Part shown: positions 1-6,737 of the stretch, in pieces
How positions within the stretch are numbered: position 1 is the first letter of the stretch
How the letters are laid out: each line of letters opens with the position of its first letter
Made by a program: the position numbers and the translations under genes
The notes under the pieces: generated by a model
What the model saw: the letters and a program-made list of their open reading frames with translations, nothing else
Told to the model about the DNA's origin: nothing
Databases searched by the model: none
Assembly (NCBI RefSeq): GCF_023630255.1
Contig: NZ_JALPRS010000001.1
Span: 868,001-932,000, forward strand
Direction: 5' to 3'
Length of the DNA: 64,000 bases
DNA from: Pontibacter deserti
Lineage (GTDB): Bacteria > Bacteroidota > Bacteroidia > Cytophagales > Hymenobacteraceae

Positions 1-149
1 ATATAAATTATCTATATAACTAACTTCTTTCTAACTTGATATAATGTATAAATAACTTTATAAGATTATATCCGTATCGTTCATAATTGCATTCAATATA
101 GTTAATATTTTAATTATATAATTAACTCAAACATATAAAGAAGTTTTTT

Positions 150-1148
150 ATGAAGGTGAAAGAAAAATACTCGTTTGTATGTATACTTATTTGTTTTAGC
201 CTTCTCTTTCTAACAAACTGTTCTGAAGAAAAAGATGAATCAGCATTTAACGACATCCAACTAAAAGAAACAGAAGTTATATCTTTTAACAAAGAAGCAA
301 ATGCGCGACTAGTGCATAGTTATGGAGATATAAAATTGATTTATCAATCCTCAATTAATGCAGGCAAGGTTACTTCAAATTTAGATGTATTTGATAACGC
401 TAAAGATAAACTTCTAGTCACTAATACAGTCACCGTAAATAAGGTAATTCCTAATTACAAATTAGGAGTTCATTATGATATTGAAAAAACAGCGAGGAAA
501 TTAAAAGATAAACTATCACAAGAACAGTGGCAAGAGGTTTTACTTGCACATGAAAGTTTTATAAAGACTATTATTAATAAAATAGATCCGGATAAATATA
601 GATCTGATCTCATTCAATCTCTGTATTTTCATTTAGCAGTATTAAACACGATTGATAGAAGCTTTAAAGAAAATGTAGACTGTGAATGTACCCCACATCC
701 TGGTTATTTTATTGATAAAACTACATTTTGGTGTCAGGAAGATTACTTTTTAAATGTTAATCTGTTAAATAAACACTTAAGAGAAAATAAGGACTTTGTT
801 GTTAATCTTGGAGGCAACGATCTTATAAATTATATTCAATCTCTAAAGGACAAAAGAGAGGTAGTTTCTTTTAAGGAGATTTACTTTTTGAATAGATCTG
901 AAGCAGAATTTAAAACCCTGATAGCCAAAAAGTATAAGTCTGACATAGTATCTTCAGAAAAGGTTAAAATGGGGGATGCGCTAGTCTTAGAATCAGATTG
1001 TTTAATGGGAAAAGGAACTGATTTAGGATGTTGTGGTAATTATTCAGGATGTTGTTGGCTAGCAACTTATGAGTGTTGGTTACATGACGTTGAATGTTGG
1101 AATTGCGATAAGTGGCATTGTGGACCAGCCTGTAAATCAGGTGTCTAA
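150..1148 (+). CDS. Lipoprotein with Cys-rich C-terminus, unknown function
   Basis: A 332-residue protein of no family I recognise. The N-terminus is a basic stretch plus a hydrophobic segment ending in LTNC (Cys at about residue 25), a signal peptidase II lipobox, so it should be anchored in the cell envelope. The middle is hydrophilic and Lys/Asp-rich. The last ~50 residues are unusual: ten cysteines with two GCC pairs, a CGNYSGCC segment and spaced Trp residues, ending in GPACKSGV, consistent with a small disulfide-bonded domain. The gene is very AT-rich and is followed after 26 bp by a small membrane protein on the same strand. It lies outside the cassette array but shares its foreign base composition. 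Confidence 0.75.
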   Translation: MKVKEKYSFVCILICFSLLFLTNCSEEKDESAFNDIQLKETEVISFNKEANARLVHSYGDIKLIYQSSINAGKVTSNLDVFDNAKDKLLVTNTVTVNKVIPNYKLGVHYDIEKTARKLKDKLSQEQWQEVLLAHESFIKTIINKIDPDKYRSDLIQSLYFHLAVLNTIDRSFKENVDCECTPHPGYFIDKTTFWCQEDYFLNVNLLNKHLRENKDFVVNLGGNDLINYIQSLKDKREVVSFKEIYFLNRSEAEFKTLIAKKYKSDIVSSEKVKMGDALVLESDCLMGKGTDLGCCGNYSGCCWLATYECWLHDVECWNCDKWHCGPACKSGV

Positions 1149-1174
1149 TATCTATTATAATTTAGGTAAAAATT

Positions 1175-1492
1175 ATGAAAGACAAATTGAAAATTGGCTT
1201 AGGTATAGCTTTATCACTATTCCCACTTTACAGTTTTATAACCTGGCTATATATTTATAGTACTCATAAGTATTTAGATCATAGTAATAGAGTCATAAAG
1301 TATTTAGAGTTATTTCCTGATTTCCTTCATAATGCGCAAATTATAGGAGTTATTTCTATTTCATTAGCTTTAATATCTTTAATACTTATTGGAAATAGCA
1401 ATCACTTAAAGACGTTAGGATCAGTAGCTAAAATTACTTATATGGCATTCTTAGCGCTTATTTTAATCTTCAATGTGTGGAGCTTATTATAA
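1175..1492 (+). CDS. Small membrane protein, unknown
   Basis: A 105-residue protein with three predicted hydrophobic segments (about residues 8-28, 54-74 and 84-104) and a basic N-terminus (MKDKLK). I do not recognise a family. It starts 26 bp after the Cys-rich lipoprotein gene on the same strand and is probably co-transcribed with it. The ATG at 1175 begins immediately before the first membrane helix. Base composition is as AT-rich as the neighbouring gene. Confidence 0.6.
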   Translation: MKDKLKIGLGIALSLFPLYSFITWLYIYSTHKYLDHSNRVIKYLELFPDFLHNAQIIGVISISLALISLILIGNSNHLKTLGSVAKITYMAFLALILIFNVWSLL

Positions 1493-1632
1493 ATTATAAA
1501 TTACAGTATTATCTATATTAATAGACTATTAAAGTCTTAAAGAGATAAACTAACAATTAAGTATATCCAAGTAAAGCTATTTATGGGATGTAGTATCACA
1601 AAACCCTCGTTTTCTTGAGAAATATGACTTAT

Positions 1633-1702
1633 TAAACGCCAATGATAAGTATAGGCGTTGAACGAGGCAAAGCCGAGTATAGAGCCTGTGCCTTGTTAGC
1701 AC
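1633..1702 (-). other. attC-like site A (end of cassette 1)
   Basis: Read on the minus strand it starts GTGCTAAC (1695-1702) and contains the shared core GCTTTGCCTCGTT. GTGCTAAC is the exact complement of GTTAGCAC at the start of the same cassette (within 2297-2304), the terminal matching expected of an integron cassette. The distal half is degenerate, so this may be the last site of the array. Confidence 0.7.
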
Positions 1703-1711
1703 CTATAATTC

Positions 1712-2290
1712 TTATTTTTGACTCTGGTAGTATTCTCTATTCCCTAATAATTGAGCAAGCTCCTGCGCCCAAAAGGTATTAGTTCTAAGCGCTTTATTGT
1801 CTACTTCTTCCATAGCCTTCTTTAATTCTTCGTACTGGCTATCCGTGAAGTCTGCGTCAAGAAAAGCGTCTTCGCCATTTACTCTAATGATTTTTTCGAC
1901 AAATTTTTTGTATAGAGTTAGAAACTGAAATAATTCATTAACTGAAGAGTTCATAAATGTTGGTTCAAAGTCTTCTTCATGGTTCAAAATAATGACATGG
2001 CATTCATTTCTAAGGTCTATGCAAACAGGGTCACCTGCACCGTCAGAACCTATACTTAAAAAGTATTTATGCCTATCTTCTCCCGTCTCAAATGTGTCGA
2101 AGATGCTACTTAATACCTTTTCTGAGTCACCAGCAAAAGATAAGAATGGTGCAGCTGATGTCGGTAGTCCGACAATTGACATGAAAGCTATTGTTTCTTC
2201 ATTTAACCCCTTATCAGAGAGGTCATGCATATCAAATCTGAATAGCTTTTCAGACTCCCAATCTTTTATCAGCTCTTTATAAACCATCAC
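1712..2290 (-). CDS. SUKH/SMI1-KNR4-like protein (probable immunity protein)
   Basis: A 192-residue soluble protein. The segments GLPTSAAPFLSF (about 41-52), YFLSIGSDGAGDPVCID (76-92) and VIILNHEED fit the SUKH superfamily, whose members commonly neutralise polymorphic or contact-dependent toxins. No toxin gene is adjacent; the gene sits alone in an integron-like cassette, a common habitat for orphan immunity genes. The start could be the first or second Met. Family assignment comes from motif recall without a profile search; the immunity role is inference. Confidence 0.6.
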   Translation of the reverse strand: MMVYKELIKDWESEKLFRFDMHDLSDKGLNEETIAFMSIVGLPTSAAPFLSFAGDSEKVLSSIFDTFETGEDRHKYFLSIGSDGAGDPVCIDLRNECHVIILNHEEDFEPTFMNSSVNELFQFLTLYKKFVEKIIRVNGEDAFLDADFTDSQYEELKKAMEEVDNKALRTNTFWAQELAQLLGNREYYQSQK

Positions 2291-2296
2291 TTATAT

Positions 2297-2431
2297 GTGC
2301 TAACGTTTAGTGTTTATGAAGTTGTGGCAATAGGAAAACATTGGTTTTAACTAACCACAAAAGCAAAATAGAGGTTTATGGTTGAAAGCTTAACGTCTAG
2401 CTACATTTTCATAAACACACTGTTAGGCACA
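2297..2431 (-). other. attC-like site B, 135 bp
   Basis: Long imperfect hairpin with arms at 2297-2325 and 2403-2431 (TAGTGTTTATGAA against TTCATAAACACA). On the minus strand it opens with TGTGCCTAAC and closes with GTTAGCAC. TGTGCCTAAC is the exact complement of GTTAGGCACA at the start of its own cassette (3462-3471). It is the longest site of the array. Confidence 0.8.
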
Positions 2432-2438
2432 GTTCTTC

Positions 2439-2813
2439 TTACTTTATCACTTTAAAGCTCCTCCCATCGCTATAATCGATTGCAATATTCTTTCCAACTG
2501 ATTTGGCATATCTTAATGCTATATAGCAATCTCTCAAACTGTTACCAACACCTATAGAAAAAGTAAAATCAGAGTCAATCGCTCTTATGCTCTCAAGTAA
2601 TTTTTTTATATCTAACAGGTTTCCTTTTGAAATAACACCATCAGCGCCTGCAAAAAGTAATACTTGCCCTGACGTCTTTAAATTCGAGGAAATTTGTTCA
2701 ATAGCTTTTATTACAGATAAATTTATGACGGAAAGTTCGTCTTCATTATTATTTAAAAAACTTTGTTCAATTTTTAATCCTATGTTATCTCCGTCTATGT
2801 ATATGTATGTCAT
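2439..2813 (-). CDS. optS: Minimal CRISPR polymerase (mCpol), Panoptes OptS-like nucleotide cyclase
   Basis: A 124-residue stand-alone mCpol domain, the Cas10-palm-like cyclase fold. Visible motifs are YIDGDNIG (residues 5-12, metal-binding Asp7/Asp9), LLFAGADG (52-59, in the position of the Cas10 GGDD loop, with Asp58), FSIGVGNSLRDCYIALRYAK (85-104) and a GKN turn (107-109). In the Panoptes system described in 2025, mCpol continuously makes a cyclic dinucleotide that holds its partner effector inactive; phage proteins that sponge the signal release the effector. The start overlaps the stop of the upstream effector gene by ATGA (2810-2813), so the two are translationally coupled. Odd point: the loop reads AGAD rather than GGDD, leaving one of the two acidic positions. 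The pair fills one integron-like cassette. Confidence 0.82.
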   Translation of the reverse strand: MTYIYIDGDNIGLKIEQSFLNNNEDELSVINLSVIKAIEQISSNLKTSGQVLLFAGADGVISKGNLLDIKKLLESIRAIDSDFTFSIGVGNSLRDCYIALRYAKSVGKNIAIDYSDGRSFKVIK

Positions 2814-3427
2814 TTTACAAATTTCTTTGCTTCTAAAAAGGATTTAGCATGCTTCGATTTTACTTTTTTTAGATTTAGGTTTCCTTTCGAATTATGGTTA
2901 GTCCAAAAATCGCCAAAAAACTCCTTTTCATCAACATTAAAATGTAACATCAATTCTGATGTCCCTTTTCTTATTTTATCATCTGTTGGATTGAACTCAC
3001 TTTGAGAATATAAGTAAATCAACTGATTGGAGTCACTCTTGGAGTCGTGTGTAAAAGCTTCTCCGAATGAATAATTTATGTAGTTTTCAGTCAACGATGT
3101 CACATCAATTCTTAAAAAGGATTGACGAATAACAATTGCAATTTCCCCCTCGTAAATTTTATTTGTTGTAAAGTCTGTAGATGCATACTGTCCGAACCAA
3201 GTACCATTAATGTTTTCTTGATAAACTATGTATTTCACTAACGGCAATTTCCACCCAAAGCTGATATATAAAACCCAAAACAAAACCACTCCGCTTATTA
3301 AACTTGGAATTTTTACCAATCCTTCTTTACTAAATATGTTAATACCTAAGAGCTGGAAAATCAATATCCCTAGCACTGTCAGTGCAACTGTTACCTGCAA
3401 AATTCTTTCAAGAGTGCTTTTTTTCAC
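2810..3427 (-). CDS. optE: Two-TM beta-barrel effector (2TM-beta/Cap15-like), Panoptes OptE-like
   Basis: A 205-residue protein with two N-terminal transmembrane helices (about 10-30 and 40-58) followed by a beta-rich cytoplasmic domain. The domain opens with NGTWFGQY (74-81) and contains the alternating strands EGEIAIVIRQSFLRIDV (93-109), the FNPTDD...KGTSELML segment (145-161) and FFGDFW (170-175). This is the layout of Cap15-type and 2TM-beta effectors, which bind cyclic nucleotides and damage the inner membrane when active. It is transcribed before the mCpol gene and overlaps it by 4 bp. In Panoptes, loss of the cyclase product activates the effector. Identification rests on architecture and partner; the ligand is inferred. 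Confidence 0.78.
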   Translation of the reverse strand: MKKSTLERILQVTVALTVLGILIFQLLGINIFSKEGLVKIPSLISGVVLFWVLYISFGWKLPLVKYIVYQENINGTWFGQYASTDFTTNKIYEGEIAIVIRQSFLRIDVTSLTENYINYSFGEAFTHDSKSDSNQLIYLYSQSEFNPTDDKIRKGTSELMLHFNVDEKEFFGDFWTNHNSKGNLNLKKVKSKHAKSFLEAKKFVK

Positions 3428-3461
3428 TTATTATTAATGATTAGTTGTGGTTTGTTATAAT

Positions 3462-3531
3462 TGTGCCTAACGTCTAGTGCAGCCGATGTGCGAGGCATAG
3501 CCAAGTATAAAAGCTTCACCTTGTTACCTGC
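3462..3531 (-). other. attC-like site C
   Basis: A 70 bp hairpin containing GCGAGGCATAGCC. Minus strand start GCAGGTAAC (3523-3531) is the exact complement of GTTACCTGC at the start of the same cassette (within 4161-4169); its end GTTAGGCACA matches the Panoptes cassette's own attC. Confidence 0.8.
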
Positions 3532-3532
3532 T

Positions 3533-4153
3533 TTAGTTTTTTATATACTCCTCTGTTAGCCGTTCAATAAGCTCGTCAGTAGGTATAGCTTTTTTATCAA
3601 ATAATGTCAGTGGCTCCCTTACTTTGGGATATTCATCCACAAATTCGATGTTTTCTATCTCTCTCAAGTTGAAGTCATTCATAATTTTCCTGAAAGACTC
3701 TTCATCTACTCCCCAAAACTTGACATACTTGGATTCAGGTATAAAAATCTCTATTAGTTTGTCTTCATCACTGTAGATTAGCCCTATATCAATGAAGGTA
3801 TCCTGAACTATCTCTTTTTTAAACTCTACTAAGTCAATAAGCAATTCAATTTTGTCAAAATAGTCTCCATACCACGGTTCTTCACCTTCATATCCGAAAA
3901 TTAGTGACGCTACATCTGGCAATTCTTCAGACAAACTGATTATAAGCTCCCACAATTTTGAATTATCGATATTGACTTCTGCATAGAAGTTGAAAGGCAA
4001 TTGTTGCTGCTCTTCACTTTCATTGTTTTGAAGTAACTTATACCCTTGAACGATATTAGCTCTCTCTCTTTGCTTAAGAAGTTCAAGAGCGGGTGAGTTC
4101 TTTGGAACTTCATCAATTCTAGGTGCTCTTAATGTTGGAGGTAATTCTATCAT
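3533..4153 (-). CDS. Hypothetical acidic protein in a cassette
   Basis: A 206-residue acidic, soluble protein without signal peptide or membrane helix. Recognisable only by composition: a Pro-rich N-terminus (MIELPPTLRAPR), a central GYEGEEPWYGDYFDKIE segment (about 87-103) with aromatic and acidic residues, and a C-terminal Glu-rich helix. I do not recognise the family. It fills one cassette between attC-like sites C and D; its stop codon lies 1 bp from site C, as is typical of cassette genes. Confidence 0.7.
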   Translation of the reverse strand: MIELPPTLRAPRIDEVPKNSPALELLKQRERANIVQGYKLLQNNESEEQQQLPFNFYAEVNIDNSKLWELIISLSEELPDVASLIFGYEGEEPWYGDYFDKIELLIDLVEFKKEIVQDTFIDIGLIYSDEDKLIEIFIPESKYVKFWGVDEESFRKIMNDFNLREIENIEFVDEYPKVREPLTLFDKKAIPTDELIERLTEEYIKN

Positions 4154-4160
4154 TTCTATT

Positions 4161-4231
4161 GCAGGTAACGGTTAGGCTAAAAATCGTTGCGATCCCAAAG
4201 GGTGGCAATGATTTTTAGCCATTGTTATCGG
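4161..4231 (-). other. attC-like site D
   Basis: Strong hairpin GGCTAAAAATCGTTGC/GCAATGATTTTTAGCC. Minus start CCGATAAC (4224-4231) is complementary to GTTATCGG at 4773-4780. Unlike the other sites of the array it lacks the GAGGCnnAGCC core, so it has a different origin. Confidence 0.75.
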
Positions 4232-4285
4232 TTATATTATTTCAAATTGACTGGAAGAGGATTTCTGTCATTTGTTCGCCTTCTA

Positions 4286-4747
4286 TTATTTGAAAAAATT
4301 TTCAGGCCAAAGAAATTCTGGTAAATGGCGTCTAACTAAATCTGCTTGTTGTTTATAGCCTCTTTTGTCAAGCTCTCTTAAAAATACTGGCCATGGAGGA
4401 ATGTTGCTTCTATAAACATTACTGGAGGAGGTAGACATTCCTCCGCCAATAGCAGATGATAAACCACCGTAGAGTGCAGTAGAAAGACCTCCATACAATG
4501 CGGTCGATAAGCCTCCATATAACGCGGTGGATAGCCCTCCATACAGTGCAGTGGATAAACCGCCATACAATGCTGTCGACATTCCGCCATATAATGCTGT
4601 TGACATTCCACCATATAGTGCCGTTGACATTCCTCCGTTAAGGGCTGTGGACATTCCTCCGTTAAGGGCGGTTGATAATCCGCCGCCTAAGGCTGTGCTT
4701 AAATTCCTTGGCCATGTCCTCATTTGAGGTATTTCTGGTTTGCTCAT
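4286..4747 (-). CDS. Octapeptide-repeat (L/M-S-T-A-L-Y-G-G) protein
   Basis: A 153-residue protein starting at MSKPEIPQMRTW; the longer reading frame to 4792 would run into the attC-like site, so the ATG at 4747 is preferred. Residues 16-103 are eleven consecutive octapeptides: LSTALGGG, LSTALNGG, MSTALNGG, three MSTALYGG, four LSTALYGG and LSSAIGGG. The last ~45 residues form a separate basic/aromatic tail (IPPWPVFLRELDKRG, then RRHLPEFLWP) with the look of a compact conserved domain. No signal peptide is visible. Repeat codons vary at wobble positions, indicating selection on the protein. Function unknown; the repeats could form a glycine-hinged beta or solenoid structure. It occupies one cassette. 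Confidence 0.72.
   Translation of the reverse strand: MSKPEIPQMRTWPRNLSTALGGGLSTALNGGMSTALNGGMSTALYGGMSTALYGGMSTALYGGLSTALYGGLSTALYGGLSTALYGGLSTALYGGLSSAIGGGMSTSSSNVYRSNIPPWPVFLRELDKRGYKQQADLVRRHLPEFLWPENFFK
4439..4702 (-). repeat. Eleven tandem 24-bp coding repeats
   Basis: In-frame 24 bp units encoding the octapeptides of the cassette protein. Units differ mostly at third codon positions, so the array is conserved at protein level and is not a recent slippage expansion. Confidence 0.9.
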
Positions 4748-4772
4748 TTTTTGAGTTTTTAAATTTATATTA

Positions 4773-4843
4773 CCGATAACGGCCGCGTACATAAAGCGAG
4801 CACGGCGTAGCCGCAGCTTGGCTTATGTGCAGGGTTAGGTAAT
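4773..4843 (-). other. attC-like site E
   Basis: Contains ACGGCGTAGCCGC core and CATAAAGCGAGC/GGCTTATGTG arms. Minus start ATTACCTAAC (4834-4843) is the exact complement of GTTAGGTAAT at the far end of the same cassette (5136-5145). The stop codon of the next gene lies inside it. Site 56093-56162 is clearly related. Confidence 0.82.
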
Positions 4844-5110
4844 GTTTCTCTTTAATTTTTTATTTTCAAAAACTAGGTTTGCAAGATACTGAGTTAGTAT
4901 TAACAGAGGTATAAAGAAAGCCATTGTTACTGTTAAAATTAAGCCTTCAATTGGCATTAGACCGAAAAAAATAAGTAGCGTTGGTAATGCAAGAACTAGA
5001 ATAATAGAAAGTGGATATGCAAAATAACTACTCAATCTTGCTCTACTTATAATCAGTGAAACAAGAAAAGGTACTGTGAAAAAGAGAATTGGTAAATAAA
5101 GGAACATCAT
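4835..5110 (-). CDS. Small three-TM membrane protein in a cassette
   Basis: A 91-residue, almost wholly hydrophobic protein with three predicted membrane helices (about 3-20, 30-50 and 56-81) and a basic C-terminal tail (ENKKLKRN). No family recognised. It alone fills a cassette whose termini match over 10 bp. Small membrane proteins are frequent cargo of integron cassettes; role unknown. Confidence 0.65.
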   Translation of the reverse strand: MMFLYLPILFFTVPFLVSLIISRARLSSYFAYPLSIILVLALPTLLIFFGLMPIEGLILTVTMAFFIPLLILTQYLANLVFENKKLKRNIT

Positions 5111-5135
5111 ACTTTTTTCACTTTATGATTGAAAT

Positions 5136-5208
5136 ATTACCTAACGGCTAGTATAATAAGTGTGCGAGGCCATCGGCCGAAGGACATTGATTATACCTTG
5201 TTAGGTGA
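5136..5208 (-). other. attC-like site F
   Basis: Arms TAGTATAATAAGTG/CATTGATTATACC around a GCGAGGCCATCGGCCGAAG core. Minus start TCACCTAAC (5200-5208) is complementary to GTTAGGTGA at 5742-5750. It overlaps the last codons and stop of the next gene. Confidence 0.82.
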
Positions 5209-5730
5209 TTTAATTTTTTTTCCCTTCAAGTTGTCTTTCCAGAGTAATCTAATTGCATTGAAATAGTCAGTTTCAAAAGTTATCGTTCTGATTTCTGCTA
5301 TTTCGAATTCATAATCGTAATCTTCAACTATCTTCCCATCAGCACCTATAAAATCAATAAATAAATACCTGTCTTCTAAAATCTGCTTTACTTTCCCCAT
5401 CATAACAGTACCTTCTTCCGAGTCTTGAAATTCAAATAATCCAAATGTTTTTTCAATCCAATTCAGAAGTTCAAGGGTTGTACCAAAGTAAAACCCTTCT
5501 GGTAAGGTTGAAGTAGTTTTCCTTAATTTGATTACTCTTTCTACTTTTTCCTCGCTTGCTGTTCTTTCTATTTTATCAATGAATGATTTCCTTAAAATCT
5601 TGTATCCATCAATTACATAATCTACAGGAATATATTGGACTAGAATCCAGCTTTCGTTTTCAGAGATTGCTCTGCCCATTATCGGGTCTTTCCAATCTTT
5701 TAAGTAATACTTATATACCTGTCCTATCAT
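5191..5730 (-). CDS. Hypothetical soluble protein in a cassette
   Basis: A 179-residue soluble protein. The N-terminal half looks like a compact beta domain (MIGQVYKYYLKDW..., VQYIPVDYVIDGYKILRKSF), and the C-terminal half has a second strand-rich segment (MGKVKQILEDRYLFIDFIG, then FEIAEIRTITFETDYFNA). The duplication-like appearance suggests two small SH3- or LSm-like beta folds, but I do not recognise the family. The reading frame ends inside attC-like site F. Confidence 0.7.
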   Translation of the reverse strand: MIGQVYKYYLKDWKDPIMGRAISENESWILVQYIPVDYVIDGYKILRKSFIDKIERTASEEKVERVIKLRKTTSTLPEGFYFGTTLELLNWIEKTFGLFEFQDSEEGTVMMGKVKQILEDRYLFIDFIGADGKIVEDYDYEFEIAEIRTITFETDYFNAIRLLWKDNLKGKKIKSPNKV

Positions 5731-5741
5731 TCTCTTTTATT

Positions 5742-5810
5742 TCACCTAACGGCTTGTATAAAAGGCTAACGAGGCGTAGCCGAAGTATGACTTATATACC
5801 TTGTTAGCGG
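5742..5810 (-). other. attC-like site G
   Basis: Contains the clearest core of the family, GAGGCGTAGCCGAAG. Minus start CCGCTAAC (5803-5810) matches the start of its own cassette (CGCTAAC at 6237-6243) over 7 of 8 bp. Confidence 0.82.
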
Positions 5811-5825
5811 CTGTAGTATTTAACT

Positions 5826-6200
5826 TTAATAGCTACCCCTATCTCTTCTTACAGTATCTGCAAGTATTATTTCTGTAAGTCTGTATCCTGCTTCAACATA
5901 CTCTTTACTAGATGAAAAAGTGGAATCATTTTCAAACTTACCTGTTAGGTAGTATGTGTTTTCACCTGCATTTCTAAATATCAATTTCACGCTTTCTTGC
6001 TCTGCTAAATCATTCAGTTCAATACTTCCTTTTTCATGGTGCAGTATCAAAGTCTTAATTTTATTCCCTGATTTATTGATTGCAGTTACACTTACATAAC
6101 CTTTTGGAATTGTTTCTAAAAGATAGTTAGCAGTAATCAAATAACCAGCAGCAAGTCCAATCAGCAAGCCTACTAATACCCATGTTACAATTCTTATCAT
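5826..6200 (-). CDS. Membrane-anchored hypothetical protein in a cassette
   Basis: A 124-residue protein with one N-terminal membrane anchor (about residues 5-28, VTWVLVGLLIGLAAGYLI) and a beta-rich outer domain of ~90 residues, ending in a basic RRDRGSY tail. No family recognised. It is the first cassette of the array in the direction of transcription, directly next to the landing-site-like element at 6237-6289. Confidence 0.65.
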   Translation of the reverse strand: MIRIVTWVLVGLLIGLAAGYLITANYLLETIPKGYVSVTAINKSGNKIKTLILHHEKGSIELNDLAEQESVKLIFRNAGENTYYLTGKFENDSTFSSSKEYVEAGYRLTEIILADTVRRDRGSY

Positions 6201-6236
6201 TTTAATGATTAGTGCTTGGTTTTAACTTAATATGAA

Positions 6237-6289
6237 CGCTAACTACCGGATAAACGACAACATACGCTTATCTGCACTATGTACGTAAC
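6237..6289 (-). other. Cassette landing-site-like element, copy 1
   Basis: On the minus strand: GTGCAGATAAGCGTATG, then TTTATCCGGTAGTTAGCG. It has a short stem (GATAAGCG/CGTTTATC) and ends at the GTT crossover of the first cassette. Nearly identical over ~50 bp to 38574-38630, and closely related to 21434-21487 and, inverted, 14853-14900; all four lie at the 5' edge of a cassette or array. Confidence 0.75.
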
Positions 6290-6737
6290 TCTTACAGGCT
6301 GCTTTAGGGCTTGTAATAGGGCTGTAGTTGCGATAAGTGACTGATAAATGCATGAATGTATATGTTTAAGCTAATGTAACATTTTACCTAAGATTATCCA
6401 ACTGGCTGCTGACCTTATCCTGCTTAGGATCAAATGGGTATTGATTGCGCTACTTTTACTGCTACAATGGCCTATTCATGCATGGATTTAGCTTAGCTAC
6501 CCCCAAATAAATAAGCCCTGTTCAGTTGCTTTGAGATAACAGGACGTATTTACGTCCAATACTGCCATACCCTAATCAGTAAGTCCCCAACAGATTTGTA
6601 AAGCGTCAAAAGTAGCTCAATGACATAAGTTATTGCAGATGTGTATGTTACTGTTTACAATTACACAGCCTTTGATATGAGTAGCCGCGTTTATACGCGC
6701 GTAAAAACGGGTATAAGCGGATATACACAGGTAGGAT
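6290..6737. other. Intergenic region, no gene seen
   Basis: About 450 bp between the array and the zinc-finger gene. I see no convincing reading frame, RNA gene or repeat family shared elsewhere. Short inverted motifs (CATGCATG-like, and GCGTTTATACGCGCG near 6686) are present. Unlike the other three loci, no co-directional chromosomal gene flanks the landing element here, so this stretch may be rearrangement debris. Confidence 0.5.

Noticed and set aside
1069..1260. 63-aa frame overlapping the Cys-rich lipoprotein end
   Set aside because: It is a shadow frame spanning two genes, with no protein-like composition.
4439..4702. Tandem 24 bp repeats as a possible CRISPR array
   Set aside because: There are no spacers; the units are contiguous, in frame and code a repetitive protein.
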